Source of the DNA: Euzebyaceae bacterium
Lineage (GTDB): Bacteria; Actinomycetota; Nitriliruptoria; Euzebyales; Egibacteraceae
Reading direction: 5' to 3'
NCBI GenBank assembly: GCA_013812395.1
Contig: JACCTL010000008.1
Coordinates: 1-32,945, forward strand
Length of the DNA stretch: 32,945 nucleotides
Shown: in pieces, positions 1-7,350 of the stretch
Layout: each line of letters starts with the position of its first letter
Position numbering within the stretch: position 1 is the first letter of the stretch
Translations under genes and position numbers: made by a program
Notes under the pieces: generated by a model
The model's input: only the letters and a program-made list of their open reading frames with translations
Database searches by the model: none
Told to the model about the DNA's origin: nothing

Positions 1-54
1 CTTGGTGCCGCCGACGTCGACGCCGACGGCCAGCGTGGCGTTGCCGGCGGCCAC
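1..54 (-). CDS. ROK-family sugar kinase, N-terminal tip only (runs off the left edge)
   Basis: Reading leftwards from a GTG at 54, the 18 visible codons give a short hydrophobic beta strand followed by DVGGTK, the phosphate-binding loop that opens ROK-family glucokinases and sugar kinases. These proteins phosphorylate a sugar with ATP in the cytoplasm. Nothing downstream is visible, so the substrate and the intactness of the gene cannot be judged. The gene begins 8 bases after the stop of the baeRF10-like gene on the same strand, so the two are probably co-transcribed. The motif is seen; the family call rests on that single motif plus its N-terminal position. A BadF/BadG-type ATPase or another actin-fold kinase is a less likely alternative. 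Confidence 0.6.
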   Translation of the reverse strand, partial: MAAGNATLAVGVDVGGTK

Positions 55-62
55 TGCAGGCG

Positions 63-1202
63 TTAGAAGCGCAGCAGCGCGGCGACGGGATGACCGTCGA
101 GGCGCACCGGGTCGCGGAACAGCTCGATGTGGGCGTTGGACCGCACGGCCTCCTCGATCACCTCGTCGATGAGGTCGTCGACGACCTCCACGGGCTCCCC
201 GTAGGCGGCGGCCTCCTCGTCGTGCAGCGCCAGCGCGCCGCTGGAGCTGCGGTACCCCGGTTGGCCCGCACCCTCGACGACGAACAGCACCTCTACGCGC
301 TTGGCGTTGACGGCCTCGATGACGTGACGCAACCCCCGAGCCGCCTTCGCGCCCTGCCCCTGCGCGCCGGCCAGCCGCTGCAGCAGGGCGCTGCGCCTGC
401 CGGAGACCAGCGACTGCTCGACTTCGACCATACGGGTGCAGACGTCATCGGCGCTGCTGTGACCGGGCAGGCTCAACGGCTCGCCGTGGACTACCTGCTG
501 CAGGTAGGGGTGCAGCTTCTTGGAGAACTCGGCGGTCTCGGCGGGTGGCCCGGCGAGGACCAGGGCGTCGATGGGCTGCTCGGCGTGCAGCTGGCGCAGC
601 ACCTCGACGGTGTCCTTGTAGTGCAGGGCGACCTCGTGCTCGATGCCCTTCTCGAAGCCCTTCTGCGACCAGCCGCCCTGTTTGTGCTGGCCGTGGACGT
701 CCGCGGCGATGCCCAGCCACTCCCGACAGCGGCCGAGCTGGTAGCGAAAGATTCGCGACTTGTCGCGCTCGATGATCACCAGGGCGATGTGGTGGTGACG
801 TCCCAGCAGCGCCTCCAGCGGGACCACGTAGGCCCGGTCGTTGACGCGCGCGATGTTGCGCACGCCGATCCCCGACTGCACCGTCTCGAAGATCTCGCCG
901 CCGGAGGCGAACACGCCCAGCCCTCGGACCTGATCGCGCTGGAAGTCGTTGCGGACCCACCGGCTGATGGCGTTGGCGTCGGCGACCGCCGCGCTACGGC
1001 GTCGCTCGGGCAGCCTGTCCGCGGTCTTGCGCACGTCGCGCAGCAGCCCGTCCAGCCGCGCTTCGTAGTCACCCGCCTTGGGAAAGCGAGCCCCGTCGGT
1101 GTTCAGGTACACCGTCGTCACGGGGTTCTCGGTGACTGGCCGGTTCATCAGCTTGCGGATATCGGTGGCGGTGACGTCCACGAAGGCGTTCCTTTTGTCC
1201 AT
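63..1202 (-). CDS. baeRF10-type (archaeo-eukaryotic release factor-like) protein
   Basis: 379-residue soluble protein. The central block HKQGGWSQKGFEKGIEHEV (residues 173-191) followed by a conserved His/Lys helix matches bacterial members of the archaeo-eukaryotic RF1 superfamily (baeRF/VLRF1 type). In these the GG-x-SQ loop replaces the GGQ peptidyl-tRNA hydrolysis loop of eRF1. The N-terminal DIRKLMNRP and VTTVYLNTD segments fit the usual start of baeRF10 proteins. By family knowledge it may act on stalled ribosome peptidyl-tRNA or in stress; this is inference. I chose the ATG at 1200-1202 because it gives the family-like N-terminus. An ATG 42 bases upstream (MRSAP start) is possible. Further in-frame reading to 1637 crosses the neighbouring gene and is not real. 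The ROK kinase gene follows 8 bases downstream. Confidence 0.72.
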   Translation of the reverse strand: MDKRNAFVDVTATDIRKLMNRPVTENPVTTVYLNTDGARFPKAGDYEARLDGLLRDVRKTADRLPERRRSAAVADANAISRWVRNDFQRDQVRGLGVFASGGEIFETVQSGIGVRNIARVNDRAYVVPLEALLGRHHHIALVIIERDKSRIFRYQLGRCREWLGIAADVHGQHKQGGWSQKGFEKGIEHEVALHYKDTVEVLRQLHAEQPIDALVLAGPPAETAEFSKKLHPYLQQVVHGEPLSLPGHSSADDVCTRMVEVEQSLVSGRRSALLQRLAGAQGQGAKAARGLRHVIEAVNAKRVEVLFVVEGAGQPGYRSSSGALALHDEEAAAYGEPVEVVDDLIDEVIEEAVRSNAHIELFRDPVRLDGHPVAALLRF

Positions 1203-1343
1203 GTTGAGTGTCGGACTCAGCTGTGCGGTCGGGGCGCTCCTCATCGGTTTGGCGATCGGTTTGGCGGCGTGGGTGGCAGTGTAGCCAGGGGCTGCGACGG
1301 CGTCGGGTGCGGGGAGCCAACCAGCCACTGGCACGCTTTGCCG

Positions 1344-1391
1344 CGCTACTTGAGCGGTTGCCAGATGCGCTACCGGTTCGCTACATGAGCG
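1344..1391. repeat. Intergenic repeat copy A (CGCTACNTGAGCG family)
   Basis: In the 197-base gap between the zinc-ribbon gene and the baeRF10 gene there are two 13-mers, CGCTACTTGAGCG (1344-1356) and CGCTACATGAGCG (1379-1391), with TGCGCTACC between them (1366-1374). The same three-part arrangement recurs on the opposite strand at 24635-24679. Each 13-mer has CGCT/AGCG ends that can pair. The rest of the gap shows nothing recognisable. Confidence 0.6.
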
Positions 1392-1399
1392 CGGGTCGG

Positions 1400-2089
1400 T
1401 CATCGCGCGATGCGGATAAAGCCGGTGAACAGGCCCAGCAGCGACACCCCGACCACGCCGACCACCAGCCACAGCAGCGCCCGGTTGCTCAGCAGGAAGG
1501 GGCGGCCCTGGCGCAGTCGCTGGATGTCGACCAGGCCGGTGACCCACAGCACCGCGACGCCGAACAGCAACGGAGCCGCCACCAGGGCCGCGCCGGAACC
1601 CGTCGCGTTGAGCAGTGCGAAGGCGCCCAGCAACCACACCACGAACAACAGCAGGCGCCCCAAGCCGGCGCCGTAGCGGCCGAGCAGTACGTGGCCAGCT
1701 CCTGGCGCCAGCGCCGACAACGCCATTGCCAGCGTCCAGTTGGCCTGCGGCGCTTCGGCCTCGGTGGTGCGGTAGCGGTCGGCGAACGACGCGCCGCAGA
1801 CGTCACAGCGCAGGCTGTCGATGCTGTGGTACTCCCCACAGTGCGCGCATTCCCACTCCACCTGTTCCCCACGGCGACGCATGCCCGGCGTCCGCAGCTG
1901 CTCGATCGACGTGGCTGGCGACCTCTGGACGGCGTTGCCGGCGGCTTCGGCGGGCACCGAGACGATCGGCGAAGCCGGCGCGACAGGGGCAGGCGGCGGC
2001 TCGGGTTCGGGCTGGTTGAGACCGACGAAGCATTGACCGCACCAGCGGGCGTCGTCCGGGTTGCTGGCGGCGCAGCTGGGACAGCGCAT
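1400..2089 (-). CDS. Double zinc-ribbon membrane protein
   Basis: 229 residues. An N-terminal zinc ribbon has Cys3/Cys6 and Cys17/Cys20. A Pro-rich linker (about 26-45) follows, then a second ribbon with Cys81/Cys84 and Cys95/Cys98. After that come about three hydrophobic spans near 144-161, 166-187 and 204-224, with a Gly-rich turn before the first. It is probably an inner-membrane protein with cytoplasmic zinc-binding head domains; no enzymatic motif is visible. Its ATG shares one base with the TGA of the SRPBCC gene (TGATG), so translation is coupled. It is the last gene of a rhomboid/SRPBCC/zinc-ribbon operon. The upstream rhomboid carries a similar Cys-rich head, which suggests a common membrane-associated job, but the specific function is unknown. 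Confidence 0.7.
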   Translation of the reverse strand: MRCPSCAASNPDDARWCGQCFVGLNQPEPEPPPAPVAPASPIVSVPAEAAGNAVQRSPATSIEQLRTPGMRRRGEQVEWECAHCGEYHSIDSLRCDVCGASFADRYRTTEAEAPQANWTLAMALSALAPGAGHVLLGRYGAGLGRLLLFVVWLLGAFALLNATGSGAALVAAPLLFGVAVLWVTGLVDIQRLRQGRPFLLSNRALLWLVVGVVGVSLLGLFTGFIRIAR

Positions 2090-2709
2090 CAGCCGGCCTC
2101 CGGCGAAGCGGTGGGGGCAGCGGCAGCGGCATTGGCGGCGGCGCAGCCCTGCTCGGCTGCCACACGAGCGCGGTACTCGGCGATGGCCAGGCGCTGGTCG
2201 GCGAGCAGCGCGGGGTCGGGTTCGGCGCCGGGCTCCCGGCCGGCCTCCAGTCGATCCTTCAGGGCGTTGAGCCCTGCCCGGGCGGCGGCGCGGTGGTCTG
2301 CGGTCACTCGGGCTGCCTGCGGTGCGGGCTGGGCGACCTGCCGCGCGGCCGGCGCCTCGGGTCCTGCCTCGGCCCGGACGAGGTAGTGCACGACGCAGCC
2401 GCTGGGCTCATCGAGGTAGTAGAACTCGGCCTCGCCATCGAGGTCCCCGCAGTAACGCAACCGGACCCCGAGCCCGGGTCGCTCCTCGGTCAGGCGCACC
2501 GTGTAGCGCTGCGGGGGGCGGCGGCGGCCCGGCGGCCACAGCACGACCGACTGCACCCGACCGTGGGCGGCCGCCCACGGGCCATCGCCACACGGCCGGG
2601 CCCGCAGCCCTGGCCACCACTGCTGCCAACCCCCGAGATCGGCCAGCCAGGGATGGACGTCGCGCCGGCGCGCCCGCACGAACACCGAGTCCCAGGCGTC
2701 GATGCGCAT
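2089..2709 (-). CDS. SRPBCC (START-like) family protein
   Basis: 206 residues. The N-terminus MRIDAWDSVFVRA followed by VHPWLADLGGWQQWWPGL is the usual opening of polyketide cyclase/dehydrase-like SRPBCC proteins, whose helix-grip fold binds hydrophobic ligands. The fold covers about residues 1-125. The remainder is an Ala/Arg-rich helical tail (about 125-206) that looks like a low-complexity or coiled segment. The ATG at 2707-2709 lies 10 bases after the rhomboid stop. The stop overlaps the next gene's start by one base. Ligand and role are unknown. Its place between two zinc-binding membrane proteins suggests a membrane or lipid-linked function; this is inference only. Confidence 0.62.
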   Translation of the reverse strand: MRIDAWDSVFVRARRRDVHPWLADLGGWQQWWPGLRARPCGDGPWAAAHGRVQSVVLWPPGRRRPPQRYTVRLTEERPGLGVRLRYCGDLDGEAEFYYLDEPSGCVVHYLVRAEAGPEAPAARQVAQPAPQAARVTADHRAAARAGLNALKDRLEAGREPGAEPDPALLADQRLAIAEYRARVAAEQGCAAANAAAAAPTASPEAG

Positions 2710-2719
2710 CCCTGGCAGG

Positions 2720-3553
2720 TTAACCCAGCAGCGCCGCCGCCAACGCGACCGCCGCGACCGCCGCCGCGACCGCCGTGCGCCGTGCGGCGCTGTCCTGCAA
2801 CTGCGGCGCCGACCAGGCGATCGCGATGACGAAGCCGGCGACCAGCCCGCCGGCGTGCGCCTGCCAGGCGATGTTGAAGCCGGGAGCGAACGCCAGAGCC
2901 ATGTTGATGCCCAGCAGCACCAGCAGCTGGCGCAGGCTCGCCGCGCCCGCGGCCGTCCGTCGGCGCCGGTACGACGCCGCCAGCCATGCCCCGAACAGCC
3001 CGAAGATCGCGCCCGACGCGCCGACCGCCACACCTTGCGGCGCCAGCAGGTAGAAGGCGGCGCCACCGCCGAGGGCGGCGGCGACGTACAGCGCAAGGAA
3101 CGCCGCCGATCCGACCTCGCGCTCCAGCTGCGGTCCGAAGATGTACAGCGCCCACATGTTGAACGCGATGTGGACGATGTTGGACGGGTCGTGGAAGAAC
3201 GCCGCGGTCAGCAGCCGCCACCACTGCCCGTCGGCGACCAGCTCGTTGGCCTGCACGCCGTAGAACAGCAGCAGATTGCTCAGCGGCGGCGCCACGAACC
3301 CGATGACGAAGATCGCGACGCACACTGCCAGGATCGTGTAGCTAACGATCGCTGTCCGGGTTTGGCGGCGGCGTACGTCGTTCATGTCGAGGGTGCGCGT
3401 GCCCGGCACCGGCGCCGAGCACTCCGGGCATTTCTGGCCCACTGACGCCGTGCGCACACAGTCGATGCACACGGGCCGCTCGCAGTTGGAGCACGATAGC
3501 CGTGTCTCGCGGTCGGGATGGCGGTAGCAGGTTTGCAGTCGTTCGGTACTCAC
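2720..3553 (-). CDS. Rhomboid-family intramembrane serine protease with N-terminal zinc finger
   Basis: 277 residues from a GTG. Residues 9-45 form a B-box-like zinc-binding head (Cys9, His12, Cys21, Cys24, Cys29, Cys32, Cys42, Cys45). The six-span rhomboid core follows, with His128/Asn132 in the second helix, the GASGAIFG nucleophile motif (Ser180) and the HAGGLVAG helix (His233). The catalytic Ser-His pair is therefore present and the enzyme should be active in cleaving transmembrane substrates. The short hydrophobic tail is Ala/Val-rich. The GTG start is supported by a TAGCGT -10 box seven bases upstream, i.e. leaderless transcription; there is no Shine-Dalgarno sequence. It is the first gene of a three-gene operon. 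Substrates are not evident. Confidence 0.88.
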   Translation of the reverse strand: MSTERLQTCYRHPDRETRLSCSNCERPVCIDCVRTASVGQKCPECSAPVPGTRTLDMNDVRRRQTRTAIVSYTILAVCVAIFVIGFVAPPLSNLLLFYGVQANELVADGQWWRLLTAAFFHDPSNIVHIAFNMWALYIFGPQLEREVGSAAFLALYVAAALGGGAAFYLLAPQGVAVGASGAIFGLFGAWLAASYRRRRTAAGAASLRQLLVLLGINMALAFAPGFNIAWQAHAGGLVAGFVIAIAWSAPQLQDSAARRTAVAAAVAAVALAAALLG

Positions 3554-3560
3554 CGGGTCC

Positions 3561-3566
3561 ACGCTA
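3561..3566 (-). promoter_or_regulatory. -10 box, leaderless promoter of the rhomboid gene
   Basis: TAGCGT on the minus strand lies exactly 7 bases before the GTG start, with no Shine-Dalgarno sequence between. This is the TANNNT spacing typical of actinobacterial leaderless transcripts. Confidence 0.45.
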
Positions 3567-3673
3567 GCGCCGGGCCCCTCGGCTCGGACGCCCAGTTGAC
3601 GGGTAAGGGGGCACCGGTGCGCCGCAACGGGTAGGGCCACCCGGTGGACCCGCCCGCGTGGGAAGGAACGCAG

Positions 3674-4072
3674 ATGACCGCACTTGATCGAGCCCTGGCC
3701 GAGCAGCCAGGCGCCGTGGCGCTGGCGATCGCCCGCAGCCGCATGCTCATCGGCTTGTTGGCGCTATTGGGCACCCGGCGGCTGCTGCGACGCGCGTTGC
3801 GCCAGCCGCTGGTGCCCTCCGACGAGGCGGTGGCGGCGTTGCGCATGGTGGCGTCGCGGGACGTGGCGCTGGGTCTGGGCGCCGAGCTGGCCGCCCGGCG
3901 CGGACCTCAGGCGCTGCGCGGCTGGGTGGAGGCGGGTGGCCTGGTCGACGCCACCGACGTGGTGGCGCTGGGTGGGGCGCGTACGTTGCGGCCCGTCGCG
4001 CGCTGGGGCGGGGTGCTGCTGGCCGCGGTGGGGGCCGTGCTCAGCAACCAAGCGGCGCGCAACCTGACCTGA
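3674..4072 (+). CDS. Small membrane-associated protein of unknown function (DUF4267-like pattern)
   Basis: 132 residues. The ATG at 3674 is chosen because GGAAGGAA precedes it at good spacing; an earlier in-frame ATG at 3644 lacks this. The sequence has three or four moderately hydrophobic helices: RMLIGLLALLG near the N-terminus, a central RDVALGLGAELAA helix, and a C-terminal GGVLLAAVGAVLS span. The pattern of an R-x-L-x-G opening helix, a GARD/SRDVALG helix and a DATDVVALG helix resembles small DUF4267-type actinobacterial membrane proteins. I do not recognise a function. It is divergent from the rhomboid operon and convergent with the acyl-CoA ligase, so it is probably a single-gene transcript. 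Confidence 0.62.
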   Translation: MTALDRALAEQPGAVALAIARSRMLIGLLALLGTRRLLRRALRQPLVPSDEAVAALRMVASRDVALGLGAELAARRGPQALRGWVEAGGLVDATDVVALGGARTLRPVARWGGVLLAAVGAVLSNQAARNLT

Positions 4073-4127
4073 CCGGCGAACGGGCTGAACACGGTGGGCT
4101 GGCGCTCACGCATCGGCGGCGCCTGAG

Positions 4128-5903
4128 CTAGCGGTACAGCCCCTCGATCTCCTCGGCGAAGTGCTCGGCGATCACCTGCCGCTTGAGCTTGAGCGTGGGT
4201 GTCATCTCGCCATGCTCGATGGTGAAGTCACGCGGCAGCACTGTCACCCTGCGGATCGATTCGGCCTTGGACACGGCCTGGTTGGCGTGCTCGACCGCCT
4301 TGTCGACCTCGGCGCGCACGGTCTGGTCCTCGGCGAGCTGCGCCGGCGAACCCGACAGTTCGTGCTCCTTGGAGAAGGCCGCCAACTCGTCGGGCTCCAG
4401 GGTCACCAGCGCCGCCACGAAGGTCCGGTTGTCGCCGACGACCATCGCCTGGGACAGCAGGCGGTGGGACTTGAGACGCTCCTCGAGGACGGCGGGGGCG
4501 ACGTTCTTGCCCCCCGCCGTGACGATGATCTCCTTCTTGCGACCGGTGATCGTGATGTAGCCGTCGTCGTCGATCTCGCCGATATCGCCGGTGCACAACC
4601 AGCCGTCCTCGGCGAACACCTCGGCGGTGGCCTGCTTGTTGTTCCAGTAGCCGGAGAACACCCCCGGTCCGCGGATCAGCAGCTCGCCGTCCTCGGCGCC
4701 CTTGATCTCGGTGCCGGCGTTGGGGCGTCCGACCGAGCCGATGCGCAGCTTGGTCGGGGAGTTGAACGCCGACGCCGCACTCGTCTCGGTCAGCCCGTAG
4801 CCCTCCAGGATCGTGATGCCGGCGGCATGGAAGAAGTATGCGAGGTGCGGCGACAGCGGCGCCCCGCCCGACACGCAGTAGCGGACCCGCCCGCCGAGGG
4901 CGTCGCGCAGCTTGCTGTAGACCAGCTTGTCGGCAAGGCCGCGCTTGAGGCTGAGGACGCGACCGGGGTTGGCCGTGGTCGCCCACTGGCGCGATGTCGC
5001 CACGGCGAAGTCGAACACCTTGCGCTTGGGGCCCTCGGCTTTGCGCTGAGCGGTGTTGAAGACTTTCTCGAACACGCGAGGCACCGACAGCAGGAAGGTG
5101 GGGCGGAAGGTGGACAGGTCCTCCACGAGGGTGCCCAGCGACCGCGCGTAACCCAGCTGGGTGTTTGCCTCCAGGCAGGCGAACTGGATGATGCGCGCCA
5201 GCACGTGGGCCAGCGGCAGGAACAGCAGCGTGGAGTCGCCGCTGGTGAACAGCTCCGGCAACATGGTCTCGCTCTGGCGGGCGGTCGACAGCAGGTTGCC
5301 GTGGGTGAGGAGGCAGCCCTTCGGGTTCCCGGTCGTGCCAGAGGTGTAGATGATCGAGGCGTGGTCGTCGACGTTGGTGGCGGCGACGCGCTCGGCAACT
5401 TGCGCGGCCGCCGCGGCGTCGCCTTGGTCGGCCAGCGCGTCCAGACCCCCGTCGTCGATCACGAACACGGCCAGCCCGTCGATCGCCCCTTCCCGCGCGG
5501 CATCCATCTGCTTGGCCTGGTCGGCGACCGCGACGATGGCCGCCTTGGCACCGGAGTCGGACAGGATCCAGGCGCACTGCTCGACCGACGACGTCTCGTA
5601 CAGCGGCACGGTGACGGCGCCGGCGGACAGGATGGCGAGGTCCGCGACCGTCCATTCCATGCGGGTGTTGCTCATCAAGGCGACCCGGTCGCCGCGCCCG
5701 ATGCCCAGCGCGATCAGCCCGGCCGCGATGTCGCGCACGCGGTCGGCCAGCTGCGGCCAGTCCATCCCTCGCCACTGGTCATCCACCGACCACCGCAGGA
5801 TCTGGCGGGCGTCACCGGCGGCCGCGCGTTCCCACAACCGCGACGTCAGGTTCTCACCGCTGGCTACCGCGACCGGCGTGTCGCCTTTGCTGTACTGCGC
5901 CAT
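4128..5903 (-). CDS. Long-chain fatty-acid--CoA ligase (AMP-forming)
   Basis: 591 residues, normal length for FadD15/FAA1-type ligases. It activates long fatty acids to acyl-AMP and then acyl-CoA. The AMP-binding P-loop IIYTSGTTGNPKG lies at about 184-196. YGLTETSAAS near 374 is the adenylate motif, and TGDIGEIDDDGYITITGRKKE is the hinge and A8 region. Lys in the C-terminal MTPTLKLKRQ segment fits the catalytic lysine area. The ATG is preceded by ACAGGAGC, a good ribosome-binding site. The gene is monocistronic or the downstream partner of the alpha/beta hydrolase, 132 bases upstream on the same strand. Two inverted repeats lie in that gap and may control it. The exact chain-length preference cannot be read from the sequence. 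Confidence 0.92.
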   Translation of the reverse strand: MAQYSKGDTPVAVASGENLTSRLWERAAAGDARQILRWSVDDQWRGMDWPQLADRVRDIAAGLIALGIGRGDRVALMSNTRMEWTVADLAILSAGAVTVPLYETSSVEQCAWILSDSGAKAAIVAVADQAKQMDAAREGAIDGLAVFVIDDGGLDALADQGDAAAAAQVAERVAATNVDDHASIIYTSGTTGNPKGCLLTHGNLLSTARQSETMLPELFTSGDSTLLFLPLAHVLARIIQFACLEANTQLGYARSLGTLVEDLSTFRPTFLLSVPRVFEKVFNTAQRKAEGPKRKVFDFAVATSRQWATTANPGRVLSLKRGLADKLVYSKLRDALGGRVRYCVSGGAPLSPHLAYFFHAAGITILEGYGLTETSAASAFNSPTKLRIGSVGRPNAGTEIKGAEDGELLIRGPGVFSGYWNNKQATAEVFAEDGWLCTGDIGEIDDDGYITITGRKKEIIVTAGGKNVAPAVLEERLKSHRLLSQAMVVGDNRTFVAALVTLEPDELAAFSKEHELSGSPAQLAEDQTVRAEVDKAVEHANQAVSKAESIRRVTVLPRDFTIEHGEMTPTLKLKRQVIAEHFAEEIEGLYR

Positions 5904-6001
5904 GCCCTGGCTCCTGTCGCATGTCGTCGGCTTTGGCGTCGCCGCCTCAGACCCGTCGCGGGCGGCCGGAACACCGCAACGCCATGGTCCCGCAGCCGCA
6001 T

Positions 6002-6034
6002 GGTAACGGGGGCGGTTACCGCGCGGAAGCCGCG
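6002..6034. promoter_or_regulatory. Two adjacent inverted repeats upstream of the acyl-CoA ligase
   Basis: GGTAAC (6002-6007) and GTTACC (6015-6020) form a perfect 6-bp inverted repeat around a 7-base G-rich spacer. Directly beside it, CGCGG-AAG-CCGCG (6022-6034) is a 5-bp hairpin just past the hydrolase stop. On the minus strand the first palindrome runs into TACCAT, a possible -10 box for the ligase gene. It could therefore be a TetR/FadR-like operator, while the second hairpin could end the hydrolase transcript. No T-tract is present. Confidence 0.35.
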
Positions 6035-6035
6035 T

Positions 6036-6875
6036 TCACGTCGCCGAAGCCGGAAGCTGCCTGACAACGTCGGCCCGCGCCAGAAAGTCGCCGACGACGG
6101 CCAGCCACGCCTTCGCATTCTCCAACTGCGGCGAGTGTGCGGCGTCGGCGATCACCGCGTGCTCAGCCCCGGCGACGGATGCGACCAGCAGGGCCTGCTC
6201 GGTGGCGGTCCACGACTCGTCGTCCTCGCCGTGCAGGACCAGGACGGGGATGTCGATGCCGCGCAGGAACGCTCCCAGTGGCGCGGCGGAGATGAGGGCG
6301 CGCACCTCGCCGATCACGGCGGCGGGGTTGAGCGCGAGGAACCGGCTGCGCTCGAACGCCTGGCGCTCGGGGTCTTCGTCGATCGAGCGGGGCGACGGAT
6401 CGCCGACGGGCTCCCGCGCCACCGCAAGGGCGGTTTCCAGGCCGGCGTCGCGCGTGGTCACCGCGATACGGATCTTGTGTGCGGCGCGCTCCTCGCGCTG
6501 GGCGCCCAGGCCGGTGTCGGCCAAGATCAGGGAACGCAGCCGCTGGCTGGCGACCGCCGCAGCCCGTTGCACGATCAGCCCGCCGAGCGAGTGCCCGAGC
6601 AGGTGGCACTCCCCCAGCTGCAACGCGTCGGCCGCCCGCAGCACCCAACCGGCGGCCGCCTCCAGCCCGTAGGCGGCCGGGTCGTCAGGCCCGGGCGTGC
6701 CACCGTGACCCGGCAGGTCGACGGTCACCACCCGCCGCTCGGCGGCCAAAGTGTCGAGCACCGGCTCGAAGTCCTCCTTGGAGCCGGTGAAGCCGTGCAC
6801 GCACAGCAGCGGCGCGCCAGGGCCGTCGCCACGGTCGAGTGTCGCCACTGCCGCGCCGTCCACAGCTACGTCCAT
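6036..6875 (-). CDS. Alpha/beta hydrolase
   Basis: 279 residues with the full catalytic set. HGFTG (oxyanion region, about 28-32), GHSLGG (nucleophile Ser96), the acid in HGEDDE (Asp218/219) and His247 in AHSPQLEN. The spacing and the cap region between residues 125 and 200 resemble MenH-like and 3-oxoadipate enol-lactonase-like hydrolases, but the substrate cannot be assigned. It is cytoplasmic, with no signal peptide. The start is supported by TACCCT seven bases upstream of the ATG (leaderless); no Shine-Dalgarno is visible. It lies upstream of the acyl-CoA ligase on the same strand, so an esterase/thioesterase role in lipid turnover is conceivable; this is inference from neighbourhood only. 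Confidence 0.85.
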   Translation of the reverse strand: MDVAVDGAAVATLDRGDGPGAPLLCVHGFTGSKEDFEPVLDTLAAERRVVTVDLPGHGGTPGPDDPAAYGLEAAAGWVLRAADALQLGECHLLGHSLGGLIVQRAAAVASQRLRSLILADTGLGAQREERAAHKIRIAVTTRDAGLETALAVAREPVGDPSPRSIDEDPERQAFERSRFLALNPAAVIGEVRALISAAPLGAFLRGIDIPVLVLHGEDDESWTATEQALLVASVAGAEHAVIADAAHSPQLENAKAWLAVVGDFLARADVVRQLPASAT

Positions 6876-6882
6876 GCGCGCG

Positions 6883-6888
6883 AGGGTA
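6883..6888 (-). promoter_or_regulatory. -10 box, leaderless promoter of the alpha/beta hydrolase gene
   Basis: TACCCT on the minus strand, seven bases before the ATG. No ribosome-binding site intervenes. Confidence 0.5.
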
Positions 6889-6920
6889 CCGGCGCGCCGA
6901 TCCGCCGCCCCGGAACGAGC

Positions 6921-7277
6921 TCAGCGGGCGCCGTCGGATAACACGGTGTACAGGCTCAAGCCGTTGCCGTCGGGGTCGGCAAAGTCGCAGAACGCGATCA
7001 CGCCCTCGATGACGGTGATGGCGCCGACCTCGATGCCCAGGTCCAGCAGGCGCCGGCGCTGCGCTTCGACGTCGCGAACACCGATGCGGAAGGCGAAGTC
7101 CTGGCCGGCCAACGGCGCGCCCTGGTACAGCTGCAGCCAGCAGCCGGCGACCTCGAACTCGACGATCCCGTCCACCGGCTCGAGGTCGGCCTGCCGGTCG
7201 AGGACGCGCCCGTACCAGGTACTCGCCCGACGCAGATCGGTCACCGGCACGCCGACGGTCACGCTGGTCGCCTCCAC
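6921..7277 (-). CDS. VOC-family (glyoxalase/bleomycin-resistance-like) protein
   Basis: 118 residues, one vicinal-oxygen-chelate module pair. The opening TVGVPVTDLRRASTWYGRVL is typical of the family, as are the central LQLYQG strand, the FRIGVRDVEAQRRRL helix and the closing FADPDGNGLSLY strand. Family members use paired beta-alpha-beta-beta-beta units to hold a metal or bind small molecules. Candidate metal ligands are not fully conserved in this short form, so it may be a binding protein rather than an enzyme. The GTG start has TAAAGT six bases upstream (leaderless). It is divergent from hemQ with only 73 bases between, so the two promoters are back to back. Confidence 0.78.
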   Translation of the reverse strand: MEATSVTVGVPVTDLRRASTWYGRVLDRQADLEPVDGIVEFEVAGCWLQLYQGAPLAGQDFAFRIGVRDVEAQRRRLLDLGIEVGAITVIEGVIAFCDFADPDGNGLSLYTVLSDGAR

Positions 7278-7283
7278 GGTGCC

Positions 7284-7289
7284 ACTTTA
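7284..7289 (-). promoter_or_regulatory. -10 box, leaderless promoter of the VOC gene
   Basis: TAAAGT on the minus strand, six bases (GGCACC) before the GTG start. The divergent hemQ promoter has the same GGCACC between its -10 box and its ATG. Confidence 0.5.
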
Positions 7290-7338
7290 GAGGGCGGCGA
7301 AGGCACCGGCGCCGCGGCCTTGTCCGCCGGGCGGCGTC

Positions 7339-7344
7339 TACCCT
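7339..7344 (+). promoter_or_regulatory. -10 box, leaderless promoter of hemQ
   Basis: TACCCT followed by six bases (GGCACC) and the ATG of hemQ. No Shine-Dalgarno is present. No convincing -35 was found. Confidence 0.5.
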
Positions 7345-7350
7345 GGCACC

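Noticed and set aside
1344-1391. CRISPR or tRNA-like element in the CGCTAC repeat
   Set aside because: Only two short units per site with unequal spacers, no spacer array, no cas genes, and no cloverleaf could be drawn.
1203-1637. N-terminal extension of the baeRF10-like protein upstream of 1202
   Set aside because: The extension overlaps the zinc-ribbon gene in another frame, is Arg/Pro/Gly-rich without motifs, and the family N-terminus begins at the chosen ATG.
4161-6941. A 926-codon open frame on the plus strand
   Set aside because: It lies antisense to the acyl-CoA ligase and the alpha/beta hydrolase, both of which have full motif sets. Long antisense frames are expected at this GC content and the translation has no protein-like motifs.
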